This document shows positions 1 to 6,584 of a DNA stretch of 7,648 nt, piece by piece. A program made the translations under genes and the position numbers. Positions within the stretch are counted from its first letter, which is position 1. The number at the start of each line of letters is the position of its first letter. The notes under the pieces were generated by a model. It did not search any database and had not been told where the DNA came from. It saw nothing but the letters and a program-made list of their open reading frames with translations. Origin of the DNA: Reyranella sp. (lineage in GTDB: Bacteria > Pseudomonadota > Alphaproteobacteria > Reyranellales > Reyranellaceae); NCBI GenBank assembly GCA_004296815.1, contig SCVT01000430.1:1-7648 (forward strand), given 5' to 3'.

Positions 1-11
1 TCTTCCGATCT
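1..11. other. Probable residual sequencing adapter at contig end
   Basis: The first 11 bases, TCTTCCGATCT, are identical to the last 11 bases of the common Illumina TruSeq adapter, which ends in GCTCTTCCGATCT. The match sits exactly at the edge of the window, which is where untrimmed adapter appears in assemblies. The reading frame of the transporter stays open through these bases (Leu-Pro-Ile-Ser), so the frame alone cannot prove they are foreign. If they are adapter, genomic sequence begins at base 12 and the first three or four residues read here are not real. A chance match of 11 bases precisely at an edge is unlikely but possible. Confidence 0.6.
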
Positions 12-952
12 CGTTCGCGCATTCGTTCCCCGCGTTCGCCGCTATCGCCGTGGTCGCAGGCCTTGGCAACTCGGTGTTCCATCCGGCCGATTTCGCGCTG
101 ATCAATTCGTCCGTGAACCAGGGCCGGCTCGGCCGCGCCTACAGCATCCATGGGCTCGGCGGCTCGCTCGGCTGGGCCGCCGCGCCGGTGATGTACTTCC
201 TCGACAGCATGTTCGGCTGGGTGGGGGCTGCGCTGATCGGGGCGGTGCCCGGCATCGTCCTGTCCGTCCTCGTCCTCATGCACCGCAAGGAACTGGTCGA
301 TCATCGCGTGAAGGATCGCGCGGCTGCGGCCATGCACGGGGCACCGAAGCCCGCCCTGTCCCTGCTGCTGCAACCCGCCCTGCTTCTGTGCCTCGTCTAC
401 TTCGCGCTGATCGCTGCCAACACGGTCGGCATCCAGCAGTTCGCCGTTCCAGCCTGGAGCAGCATGTTCGGCGTCACGGAGAACTATGCTGCTCTCTGCC
501 TGATCGTGTTCATCGTGGGCTCCGCCAGCGGCATGTTGGTCGGTGGCTTCTTCGCCGACCGCATCCGTCGCCACGAGCTGGTCGCATCGTTCGGGCTGCT
601 CATCGCGGCGGTCCTCACGATACCGGTCGCGACGCAGACAGTGTCGCCGGCCTTGTTGCCGATCCTGCTCGCGCTGGCGGGGGCGGCGGGTGGTGCGACG
701 AATCCGTCGCGAGACATGATCGTCCGCAATGCCACGCCGCCCGGCGCCTCGGGCAAGGTCTTCGGCTTCGTCTATTCGGGGCTCGACATCGGCTCGTTCC
801 TGGCGCCGCCGCTGTTCGGCTTCCTGATGGGGCAGGGCCTACCCGCCGTGATCTTCTGGATTGCGATCGGCCTCTACACGGTCAACGCAGGCCTCGTGAT
901 GGTGATCCGCAACAACACGGCGCCTAAGGTCGTCACGGCGGCGGCGGAGTAG
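2..952 (+). CDS. Major facilitator superfamily transporter, 5' end missing
   Basis: This is the C-terminal part (316 codons in the window) of an inner-membrane secondary transporter of the major facilitator superfamily. The frame is open from the left edge, so the true start and the first two or three helices lie outside; the ATG at 50 is internal. Directly visible are GLGNSVFHPADF near residue 20, a polar, basic central loop (HRKELVDHRVKDR, about residues 94-106) separating the two six-helix halves, six hydrophobic segments after it, and GGFFADRIRRHE (about 181-192), the second-half copy of MFS motif A between helices 8 and 9. The GLGNSVFHP region resembles the fosmidomycin-resistance (Fsr) type branch, but the substrate cannot be inferred. 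The TAG stop lies 3 bp from the stop of the convergent ABC-F gene. The first few residues may come from adapter sequence. Confidence 0.85.
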   Translation, partial: LPISFAHSFPAFAAIAVVAGLGNSVFHPADFALINSSVNQGRLGRAYSIHGLGGSLGWAAAPVMYFLDSMFGWVGAALIGAVPGIVLSVLVLMHRKELVDHRVKDRAAAAMHGAPKPALSLLLQPALLLCLVYFALIAANTVGIQQFAVPAWSSMFGVTENYAALCLIVFIVGSASGMLVGGFFADRIRRHELVASFGLLIAAVLTIPVATQTVSPALLPILLALAGAAGGATNPSRDMIVRNATPPGASGKVFGFVYSGLDIGSFLAPPLFGFLMGQGLPAVIFWIAIGLYTVNAGLVMVIRNNTAPKVVTAAAE

Positions 953-955
953 GGC

Positions 956-2842
956 TCAGGCCGCCTCGAAGGCTTCCTGCGCCACCAGCCATTCGTGCTC
1001 GGCATGAGCAAGTTCGCGCTCCAGCCTAAGCTTCTCCTTCTGGAGATCGGCGGCAACCGTCGGCGGACCTGAATAGGTCGCGGGATCGGCGAGCTTGGCC
1101 TCAACCTCGCTGCGCTGCTTGGTGAGCGTCGCGATGTTCTTCTCGGCAGCCTCGAGCGCACGCTTCAGTGGACCGCGCTTGACCTTCTCGGAGACAACGG
1201 GAGGCGCAGCGGGAGTGGCGGCGGCCTTTTCCTTCTTCTCTTTCTTCGCTTTGCCTTCCTTGGCCGTACGTCCGCTGCGCTCGCGCAGCAGCTTGGCCTG
1301 ATACTCGTCGATGTCGCCATCGAACGGCGTTACCTTGCCCGCGGCCACCACCCAGAGCTGATCCGCAACCATCTTCACGAGATGGGTGTCGTGGCTCACC
1401 AGCACGACGGCGCCCTCGAAGTCGTTGATCGCGTCGACCAGCGAGGCGCGTGCATCCATGTCGAGATGGTTGGTCGGTTCGTCGAGCAGCAGCAGATGCG
1501 GCGCGGTGCGGGTGGCGAGTGCCAGCAGCAACCGGGTCTTCTCGCCGCCCGACATCTGGCCGACCTTGAGGTCGGCGCGGTCGCGGGAGAAGCCGAAACG
1601 TCCGAGCTGGGCACGCACCTTTGCCTCGCCGATGCCCGGCCCGAGGGCGCGGTTCATGTGGTCGAACGGCGTCGCCTCGTAGTCGAGGCTCTCCTCCTGG
1701 TCCTGCGAGAAGTAGCCGATGCGCAGCTTGGAGCTGCGCCGCAGGCGGCCCTCACGCGGCTGCAGGCGATCGGACAGGAGGCGAATGAAGGTCGACTTGC
1801 CGTTGCCGTTCTGGCCGAGCAAGGCGATGCGGTCTTCCATGTCGAGCCTGAGGTCGAGCGAGTTCAGCACGAGCGGGCCGCCGGCATAGCCCACCGACAC
1901 GCCATCGAGCGTCTCGATCGGCGAGGCGAGCTGGTCGGGCGATGGGAAATTGAAGGAGATCTTCTCGTCGACCGGCACCGTCGCGACCGGGCCCAGCTTC
2001 TCGATCATCTTCATGCGCGACTGCGCCTGGCGCGCCTTGCTGGCCTTGGCCTTGAAGCGGTCGACGAAGGCCTGCATGTGCTTGCGCTGGGCGGCGATCT
2101 TGGCCTGCTGGGCCGCATCGTTGGCCAGGCGCTCGGCGCGGGTCCGCTCGAAGAAGTCGTAGTTGCCCGTGTAGGAGACGAGCTTCTGGTTGTCGATGTG
2201 GACGATGTGGTCGCACACGTCGTTCAGCAGGTCGCGATCGTGGCTCACCATCAGCAGTGTGTGCGGAAAGCGCTTGAGGTGCTCCGTCAGCCACATCATC
2301 GCTTCGACGTCGAGATGGTTCGACGGCTCGTCGAGGATCAGGAGGTCGGGATTGCTGAACAGCGTGCCGGCCAGAGCCACGCGCATGCGCCAGCCGCCGG
2401 AGAATTCGCCGCAGGGGCGGGACTGCTTGTCATTGTCGAAGCCGAGGCCGTTCAGGATCGACGCTGCGCGCGACGGCGCGGAGGCTGCGCCGATCTCCTC
2501 TAGGCGCAGGTGGATCTCCGCCAGCCGCATGCCGTCGTGGGACGTCTCCGCTTCCGCAAGCAGGGTCGTGCGCTCGACGTCGGCCGCCAGCACGGCGTCG
2601 ATGACGGGGATGTCGCCGCCCGGCGGATCCTGCGGCACCGAGCCGATCTTGGTGCGGCCCATCAGGTTGATCTCGCCGCCGTCGGCCTCGTACTGGCCCT
2701 GGATCAGCTTGAGCAGCGTCGATTTGCCCGCGCCGTTGCGGCCGACCAGGCCGACCTTCCAGCCGTCGGAAAAGGCCACCGAGGCGCGGTCGAACAGGAC
2801 GCGCTCGCCGTGGCGAAAGGAAAGGTCGCTGACGTGGAGCAT
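956..2842 (-). CDS. ABC-F family ATPase, YheS-like translation factor
   Basis: A 628-residue soluble protein with two ABC ATPase domains and no membrane segments, the plan of ABC-F proteins that bind the ribosomal E site and act on stalled translation. Domain 1 has Walker A GRNGAGKST (34-42), signature SGGWR (148-152) and Walker B ending DEPSNHLD (167-178). An interdomain linker of about 85 residues (228-312) contains RFKAKASKARQAQSR, typical of the YheS/Uup side of the family. Domain 2 has Walker A GQNGNGKST (343-351), signature SGGEK (431-435), Walker B LLLLDEPTNHLD (450-461) and H-loop SHD. A Lys-rich, then Ala/Pro-rich tether (528-550) leads to a charged C-terminal coiled coil (553-628). 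All nucleotide-binding motifs are intact. I chose ATG 2842 because the family begins directly with MLHVSDLSF; a TTG at 2881 would add 13 Arg/Pro-rich residues. No Shine-Dalgarno is visible. The SGGWRMR signature favours YheS over Uup or EttA. Confidence 0.93.
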   Translation of the reverse strand: MLHVSDLSFRHGERVLFDRASVAFSDGWKVGLVGRNGAGKSTLLKLIQGQYEADGGEINLMGRTKIGSVPQDPPGGDIPVIDAVLAADVERTTLLAEAETSHDGMRLAEIHLRLEEIGAASAPSRAASILNGLGFDNDKQSRPCGEFSGGWRMRVALAGTLFSNPDLLILDEPSNHLDVEAMMWLTEHLKRFPHTLLMVSHDRDLLNDVCDHIVHIDNQKLVSYTGNYDFFERTRAERLANDAAQQAKIAAQRKHMQAFVDRFKAKASKARQAQSRMKMIEKLGPVATVPVDEKISFNFPSPDQLASPIETLDGVSVGYAGGPLVLNSLDLRLDMEDRIALLGQNGNGKSTFIRLLSDRLQPREGRLRRSSKLRIGYFSQDQEESLDYEATPFDHMNRALGPGIGEAKVRAQLGRFGFSRDRADLKVGQMSGGEKTRLLLALATRTAPHLLLLDEPTNHLDMDARASLVDAINDFEGAVVLVSHDTHLVKMVADQLWVVAAGKVTPFDGDIDEYQAKLLRERSGRTAKEGKAKKEKKEKAAATPAAPPVVSEKVKRGPLKRALEAAEKNIATLTKQRSEVEAKLADPATYSGPPTVAADLQKEKLRLERELAHAEHEWLVAQEAFEAA

Positions 2843-2852
2843 GGGGCCGCGG

Positions 2853-2881
2853 CGTTTAGCACGCGGGGCGGGCGGGTCCAA
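2853..2881 (-). promoter_or_regulatory. Weak candidate promoter for the ABC-F gene
   Basis: On the minus strand TTGGAC (2881-2876) is followed after 17 bases by TAAACG (2858-2853), preceded by TGC as in an extended -10 element. Each hexamer matches only 3 of 6 consensus positions. Transcription would begin around 2846, leaving about 4 bases before the ATG at 2842; this would make the message nearly leaderless and fits the absence of a ribosome binding site. The call is tentative. Confidence 0.25.
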
Positions 2882-2886
2882 CCGGC

Positions 2887-2915
2887 TTGCCGGCCCGGAA
2901 CCCCGCGTTTATAAG
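2887..2915 (+). promoter_or_regulatory. Sigma70-type promoter of ndk
   Basis: TTGCCG (2887-2892) and TATAAG (2910-2915) are separated by exactly 17 bases, matching 4 of 6 and 5 of 6 consensus positions. The predicted start of transcription near 2922 gives a leader of about 35 bases carrying the ndk ribosome binding site. It lies in the 114-bp divergent region between the ABC-F gene and ndk and is the clearest promoter in the window. Confidence 0.6.
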
Positions 2916-2944
2916 GCGCGCCCACACGCCAGATGCACATGGGC

Positions 2945-2950
2945 AAGAGG
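2945..2950 (+). promoter_or_regulatory. ndk ribosome binding site
   Basis: AAGAGG ends 6 bases before the ATG at 2957. This decides the start: an in-frame ATG at 2933 would add eight residues not usual in the family and has no such site before it. Confidence 0.7.
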
Positions 2951-2956
2951 GTAAAT

Positions 2957-3379
<423 letters not shown>

Positions 3380-3403
3380 GCAGCCGGCCTTCCGGACAAC
3401 AAA

Positions 3404-3434
3404 AAAAGCGGCCCAGATGGGCCGCTTTTCTTTT
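3404..3434. terminator. Bidirectional rho-independent terminator between ndk and the oxidase subunit IV gene
   Basis: The stem AAAAGCGGCCC (3404-3414) pairs perfectly with GGGCCGCTTTT (3419-3429) around the loop AGAT. Seven As precede the GC core and a run TTTTCTTTT follows it, so the RNA from either strand ends in a U-rich tract. It stands 24 bases after the ndk stop and about 19 bases beyond the stop of the convergent minus-strand gene, serving both. Confidence 0.92.
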
Positions 3435-3452
3435 GAGAGCCAGGTCCGGACG

Positions 3453-3656
3453 TCAGCCCAGGACGGCGAAGGCCACCAGAAGCGCCACCGTGCCGCCGAT
3501 GCCGAGCAGGAGCGCGATCACCGGCAGGTTGCCGACGAGACCCAGTGCCATCGAGGCCAGCAGCAGCACGATCCAGAGGATCGTGAAGGTCACGAGCTTG
3601 TTGAAAGACGTGTAGGTCTCCATGTGAGCCCGGTAGTCGTCCTGCACTTCCGCCAT
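3453..3656 (-). CDS. aa3-type cytochrome c oxidase subunit IV
   Basis: A 67-residue small membrane protein. Its N-terminus, DYRAHMETYTSFNKLVTF (about residues 7-24), matches the pattern of the bacterial aa3-type oxidase subunit IV family (Pfam COX4_pro_2: Asp-Tyr..His..Thr-Tyr..Phe), an accessory subunit of the respiratory complex without redox centres. The first hydrophobic helix is about residues 22-41. A second hydrophobic stretch (44-66) follows a short Gly-Asn-Leu-Pro turn; the classical Paracoccus subunit is roughly 50 residues with one helix, so this form looks extended. The start is ATG 3656, with GGGGA five bases upstream. No other oxidase genes lie in the window, so the gene is apart from any cox operon here, which I believe is common for this subunit. 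The identification rests on the N-terminal motif. Confidence 0.82.
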   Translation of the reverse strand: MAEVQDDYRAHMETYTSFNKLVTFTILWIVLLLASMALGLVGNLPVIALLLGIGGTVALLVAFAVLG

Positions 3657-3661
3657 AGCTG

Positions 3662-3666
3662 TCCCC
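3662..3666 (-). promoter_or_regulatory. Ribosome binding site of oxidase subunit IV gene
   Basis: On the minus strand GGGGA ends five bases before the ATG at 3656. It is a moderate Shine-Dalgarno match at proper spacing and supports translation of this short gene. Confidence 0.5.
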
Positions 3667-3685
3667 GCTGAAATAGGTGGCCGAG

Positions 3686-3714
3686 CTTATACCGGACTAG
3701 GGTTCGGGAGAGAA
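3686..3714 (-). promoter_or_regulatory. Candidate promoter of oxidase subunit IV gene
   Basis: On the minus strand TATAAG (3691-3686) lies 17 bases after TTCTCT (3714-3709). The -10 matches 5 of 6 consensus positions, the -35 only 3 of 6. Transcription would start near 3679, giving a leader of about 23 bases with a GGGGA site. The -35 falls inside the last codons of purN. The gene could also be read through from purMN, since no terminator separates them. Confidence 0.4.
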
Positions 3715-4347
3715 GAGGAGCGTCGCCCCGGGCGGCACCCCTGCCACTGTCGCCCGGACGCCATCGACCGCGATGCGACCCTCGGCGAACCAGCGGACGA
3801 CCTCGGGATAGAGCCGGTGCTCCTGGCGCAGGATGCGTGCCGAAAGCGTCTCCGCGGTGTCGCCTTCCAGGACCGGCACGGCCGCCTGCGCGATGACGGG
3901 GCCGGAGTCGAGGTCGGGGATCACGAAATGCGCCGTGCACCCGCTCAGCCGGACGCCGGCGTCGATCGCCTGTTGCTGTACGTGCAATCCTCTGAATGCA
4001 GGCAGCAGCGAGGGGTGGATGTTGATGAGGCGGTTCGCCCAGCGGGTCGGGAACCACGGGCTCATGATGCGCATGAAGCCGGCCATGACCACGAGCCCGA
4101 CGCCATGCCTCTCCAGCTCGGCGGAGACCTCCCGATCGAAGGACTCGCGATCGGGGTGGCTGCGATGGGACACGACGGCGGTGGGAATGCCCGCGGCGGT
4201 GGCGATCCCGAGCCCCGGCGCCTCGGCCCTGTTACTCACGACGCAGGCGATCTCGGCGGGGTAGTCGGGTGCGGCGGCGGCCCTGATGAGCGCGGCCATG
4301 TTGCTGCCGCGCCCGGAGATCAGAACGCCGACCTTCAGCTTCGCCAT
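3697..4347 (-). CDS. purN: Phosphoribosylglycinamide formyltransferase
   Basis: GAR transformylase transfers a formyl group from 10-formyltetrahydrofolate to glycinamide ribonucleotide, the third step of de novo purine synthesis, in the cytosol. The 216-residue product is the usual length. It starts [16 protein letters not shown], whose SGRGSN loop (11-16) binds the substrate phosphate. The folate and catalytic region reads [12 protein letters not shown], with Asn109 and His111, and DSGPVI carries Asp147; these correspond to the E. coli triad Asn106, His108 and Asp144, so the enzyme looks active. The ATG at 4347 lies inside the end of purM, giving a 13-base overlap; no Shine-Dalgarno is visible, so translation is probably coupled to purM. 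The last codons overlap a possible promoter of the downstream oxidase gene. Confidence 0.97.
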   Translation of the reverse strand: MAKLKVGVLISGRGSNMAALIRAAAAPDYPAEIACVVSNRAEAPGLGIATAAGIPTAVVSHRSHPDRESFDREVSAELERHGVGLVVMAGFMRIMSPWFPTRWANRLINIHPSLLPAFRGLHVQQQAIDAGVRLSGCTAHFVIPDLDSGPVIAQAAVPVLEGDTAETLSARILRQEHRLYPEVVRWFAEGRIAVDGVRATVAGVPPGATLLFSPEP

Positions 4348-5441
4348 AGCGTGTCGGCGTGGTCGACGACGCAATCGGCCTCGTCCGTCGGCGCGCGCTC
4401 GATCACGCCGACCTCGCTCACGGTCTCGCCGGCCTCGGTCAATGCCTTGGTCACCAGCCCGGCATCGTCCCTGGCCGTGACGACGATCATGCCCAGCCCG
4501 CAGTTGAACGTGCGCAGCATGTCGTCGGTCGGGACTTGTCCCACCTCGTGCAGCCAGCGGAATACCGGCGGCGCCTTCCAGCGACGTGCGTCGAGGCGAG
4601 CCCGCGTGCCGTCCGGCAGGCAGCGCGGTGCGTTCCCGGGCAGGCCGCCGCCGGTGATGTGGGCCAGTCCCTTGATCGCCCCGGTGGCGCGCACCGCCTG
4701 CAGGACCTGCTTCACGTAGATACGCGTCGGCTCGAGCAGAGCTTCGCCCAGCATCTTGTCGGCGAAGGGTGCGCGATCCGTGTACTTGAGGCCGCTGCGC
4801 TCGACGACGCGGCGGACGAGCGAGTAGCCGTTGGAGTGCGCGCCGTTCGAGGCCAGGCCCAGCACGACGTCGCCCGGCGCGATATCGGTGCGCGGCAGCA
4901 GCGCGTTGCGTTCGGCGGCACCGACCGCGAACCCCGCGAGATCGTAGTCGCCCTCGACGTACATGCCGGGCATCTCGGCGGTCTCGCCACCGACCAGCGC
5001 GCAGCCGGCGCGCCGGCAGCCTTCGGCGATCCCCGCCACGAGGCGGCGTCCGACATCGACGTCGAGGCGGCCGCTTGCATAGTAGTCGAGGAAGAACAGC
5101 GGCTCGGCGCCCTGCACGACGATGTCGTTGACGCACATCGCCACCAGGTCGATGCCGACCGTGTCCGGCACCGCCGCCTCGATGGCGACCTTGAGCTTGG
5201 TGCCGACACCGTCGGTACCGGACACCAGGATCGGATCGGTGAACCCCGCCGCCTTGAGGTCGAACAGGCCGCCGAAGCCGCCCAGCCCACCCATGACGCC
5301 GGGCCGGTTGGTGCTCTTCGCCAGAGGCTTGATGTGCTCGACCAGGGCGTCGCCCGCGTCGATGTCGACGCCGGCGTCCTTGTAGGTCAGCGGTGGTTTG
5401 TTGTGGCCGGGGGCGTCAGGCTTCAAGCCGGGCTCATTCAT
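4335..5441 (-). CDS. purM: Phosphoribosylformylglycinamidine cyclo-ligase (AIR synthetase)
   Basis: AIR synthetase closes the imidazole ring of formylglycinamidine ribonucleotide using ATP, giving aminoimidazole ribonucleotide, the fifth step of de novo purine synthesis. The 368-residue product shows the family signatures in order: [11 protein letters not shown] (20-30), [11 protein letters not shown] (74-84), [19 protein letters not shown] (about 103-121), [11 protein letters not shown] (151-161), [13 protein letters not shown] (about 198-210), [10 protein letters not shown] (261-270) and FNCGLGM (312-318). I chose ATG 5441; an in-frame TTG at 5486 would add 15 unconserved residues and coincide with the start of the divergent gene. 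Even so, an Asn/Pro-rich stretch of about 18 residues precedes the conserved core, making the protein slightly longer than the usual 345-350. It is first in a purM-purN transcription unit. Confidence 0.98.
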   Translation of the reverse strand: MNEPGLKPDAPGHNKPPLTYKDAGVDIDAGDALVEHIKPLAKSTNRPGVMGGLGGFGGLFDLKAAGFTDPILVSGTDGVGTKLKVAIEAAVPDTVGIDLVAMCVNDIVVQGAEPLFFLDYYASGRLDVDVGRRLVAGIAEGCRRAGCALVGGETAEMPGMYVEGDYDLAGFAVGAAERNALLPRTDIAPGDVVLGLASNGAHSNGYSLVRRVVERSGLKYTDRAPFADKMLGEALLEPTRIYVKQVLQAVRATGAIKGLAHITGGGLPGNAPRCLPDGTRARLDARRWKAPPVFRWLHEVGQVPTDDMLRTFNCGLGMIVVTARDDAGLVTKALTEAGETVSEVGVIERAPTDEADCVVDHADTLWRS

Positions 5442-5458
5442 GCTAAACAGGTGGCGCG

Positions 5459-5486
5459 AACATAACCAAAAACCGGACCCCCGCAA
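5459..5486 (-). promoter_or_regulatory. Candidate purM promoter in the 44-bp divergent spacer
   Basis: On the minus strand TTGCGG (5486-5481) and TATGTT (5464-5459) are 16 bases apart, a modest match (3 and 4 of 6). Transcription would start near 5452, about 11 bases before the purM ATG. The spacer between purM and the DUF2066 gene is only 44 bp, so promoters for both must overlap each other or the opposing gene; a plus-strand CATAAC at 5461-5466 could be the -10 for the other direction. No riboswitch or long leader can fit here. Confidence 0.3.
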
Positions 5487-6562
5487 TGCCGATAGGCCGC
5501 TGGTTTTCCACGATTGCCGCCGTGCTGCTGGCGCTCGTCGCCGCCGAAGGCGCGGTGGCCCAGGCGCCTGCCGGCAGCGGTTATGCCGTGACCGGCATCG
5601 ATGTGGACACGACGGGACCAGACGCCGTCCAGGCGCGCCAGCAGGGCCTCCGGGAGGCGCGCCGTCGTGCCGTCCGCCAGCTCGTCGACCGCATGGTGGC
5701 GCCGGAGGATCGCGCGAAGGTGCCGCAGGTCGACGAGGCCCAGCTCGAGAACATGGTGCGCGGCATCGAGTTCGTGCGCGAGCGGACGGCGCCCAACCGC
5801 TACATCGCCACCCTGAACGTCGTCTTCGCGCCGGAGCCGGTGAAGGCGTGGCTGAGCGGGGCAGGGGTCAAGGTCGTGGAGACGGTGTCGCGCCCGGCCC
5901 TCGTCGTCCCTCTCTGGAAAGGGAAGGCCGGCGTCGAGCCGCTCGACGACAAGAACGCCTGGCGGGAGGCGTGGCGGCAGCTCGACAGCGCGGGCACTGC
6001 CGTTCCGGTGACGCTGATGCGCGGCGACCAGACCGACCAGAACGCGATGTCGGCCGAGGAAGCCTATGTCGGCGATGTCTCCGCCCTGGGGCGGCTCAAC
6101 GATCGCTATCGTGCGCCGCTGATCATTGTTGCGGTCGTGGAAGGCGACAAGGACTCCGGTGCCCTGACCGTCGGGGGCCTGCGCTACGACGCACAGACCG
6201 GCGCGCGCAGCGAGATCCCGCGTACGCCTGTTTCCGGCAGTGCGGCGTTGCCCGACGCCGCAAAAAACATGCACGCCAAGCTCGACCAGGACTGGCGCGG
6301 CATGGCCACGGTGCGGCGCGACTCGCAGGACGCACTCGACGTCGTGGTGCCGATCCGCGCTCTTGGTGACTGGGTCCAGGTACGGCAGCGGCTGGGAGCG
6401 ATTCCGGCGGTGAAGGGCGTCACCGTGAAGACGCTCGAGGCCGACAAGGCCGAGCTGCGCCTCGAATATTACGGCTCCACCGACGAGTTGCAGCGCACAT
6501 TGGCGCTGGCGGGGCTGTCTCTGTCGAAGGACGCGGACCAGTGGCGTTTGCAGCCGCGGTGA
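5486..6562 (+). CDS. Secreted DUF2066 domain protein of unknown function
   Basis: A 358-residue protein that I assign to the DUF2066 family; no biochemical role is known to me. Residues 1-25 form a Sec signal peptide: Arg5, hydrophobic core 9-20, and AVA before Gln26 as cleavage site. There is no lipobox cysteine, and no cysteine anywhere, so it should be a soluble periplasmic protein. The mature protein has an N-terminal alpha/beta part (about 33-115) with the DUF2066-like helix pattern [20 protein letters not shown]; a middle part (about 135-250) opening with strand PALVVPLW and ending with strand [10 protein letters not shown]; and a C-terminal part (about 285-355) built around [20 protein letters not shown] and [20 protein letters not shown]. 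Start ATG 5486 places the signal peptide correctly; only a weak GGA lies upstream. It is divergent from purM and 22 bp ahead of the PerM-like gene, probably co-transcribed with it. Confidence 0.82.
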   Translation: MPIGRWFSTIAAVLLALVAAEGAVAQAPAGSGYAVTGIDVDTTGPDAVQARQQGLREARRRAVRQLVDRMVAPEDRAKVPQVDEAQLENMVRGIEFVRERTAPNRYIATLNVVFAPEPVKAWLSGAGVKVVETVSRPALVVPLWKGKAGVEPLDDKNAWREAWRQLDSAGTAVPVTLMRGDQTDQNAMSAEEAYVGDVSALGRLNDRYRAPLIIVAVVEGDKDSGALTVGGLRYDAQTGARSEIPRTPVSGSAALPDAAKNMHAKLDQDWRGMATVRRDSQDALDVVVPIRALGDWVQVRQRLGAIPAVKGVTVKTLEADKAELRLEYYGSTDELQRTLALAGLSLSKDADQWRLQPR

Positions 6563-6584
6563 TCGTCTGCACCGGCATCCTCCG

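Noticed and set aside
1382..2503. Plus-strand open frame of 373 codons opposite the ABC-F gene
   Set aside because: The minus-strand frame carries complete paired Walker, signature and H-loop motifs. The plus-strand translation has no recognisable domain and the Val/Leu/Ala/Arg-rich makeup typical of the complement of GC-rich genes.
2933..2956. Earlier ATG for ndk adding MHMGKRVN
   Set aside because: The ATG at 2957 has AAGAGG at ideal spacing and gives the standard 140-residue protein; the extra residues are not a family feature.
4348..5136. Upstream extension of the purN frame to give a 479-codon protein
   Set aside because: The sequence before ATG 4347 is Arg/Ala-rich out-of-frame purM. 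Family length and the [16 protein letters not shown] start place purN at 4347.
4359..5465. Plus-strand open frame of 368 codons opposite purM
   Set aside because: It mirrors purM almost exactly and reads as low-complexity Ala/Gly/Arg/His-rich sequence. purM is certain from its conserved blocks.
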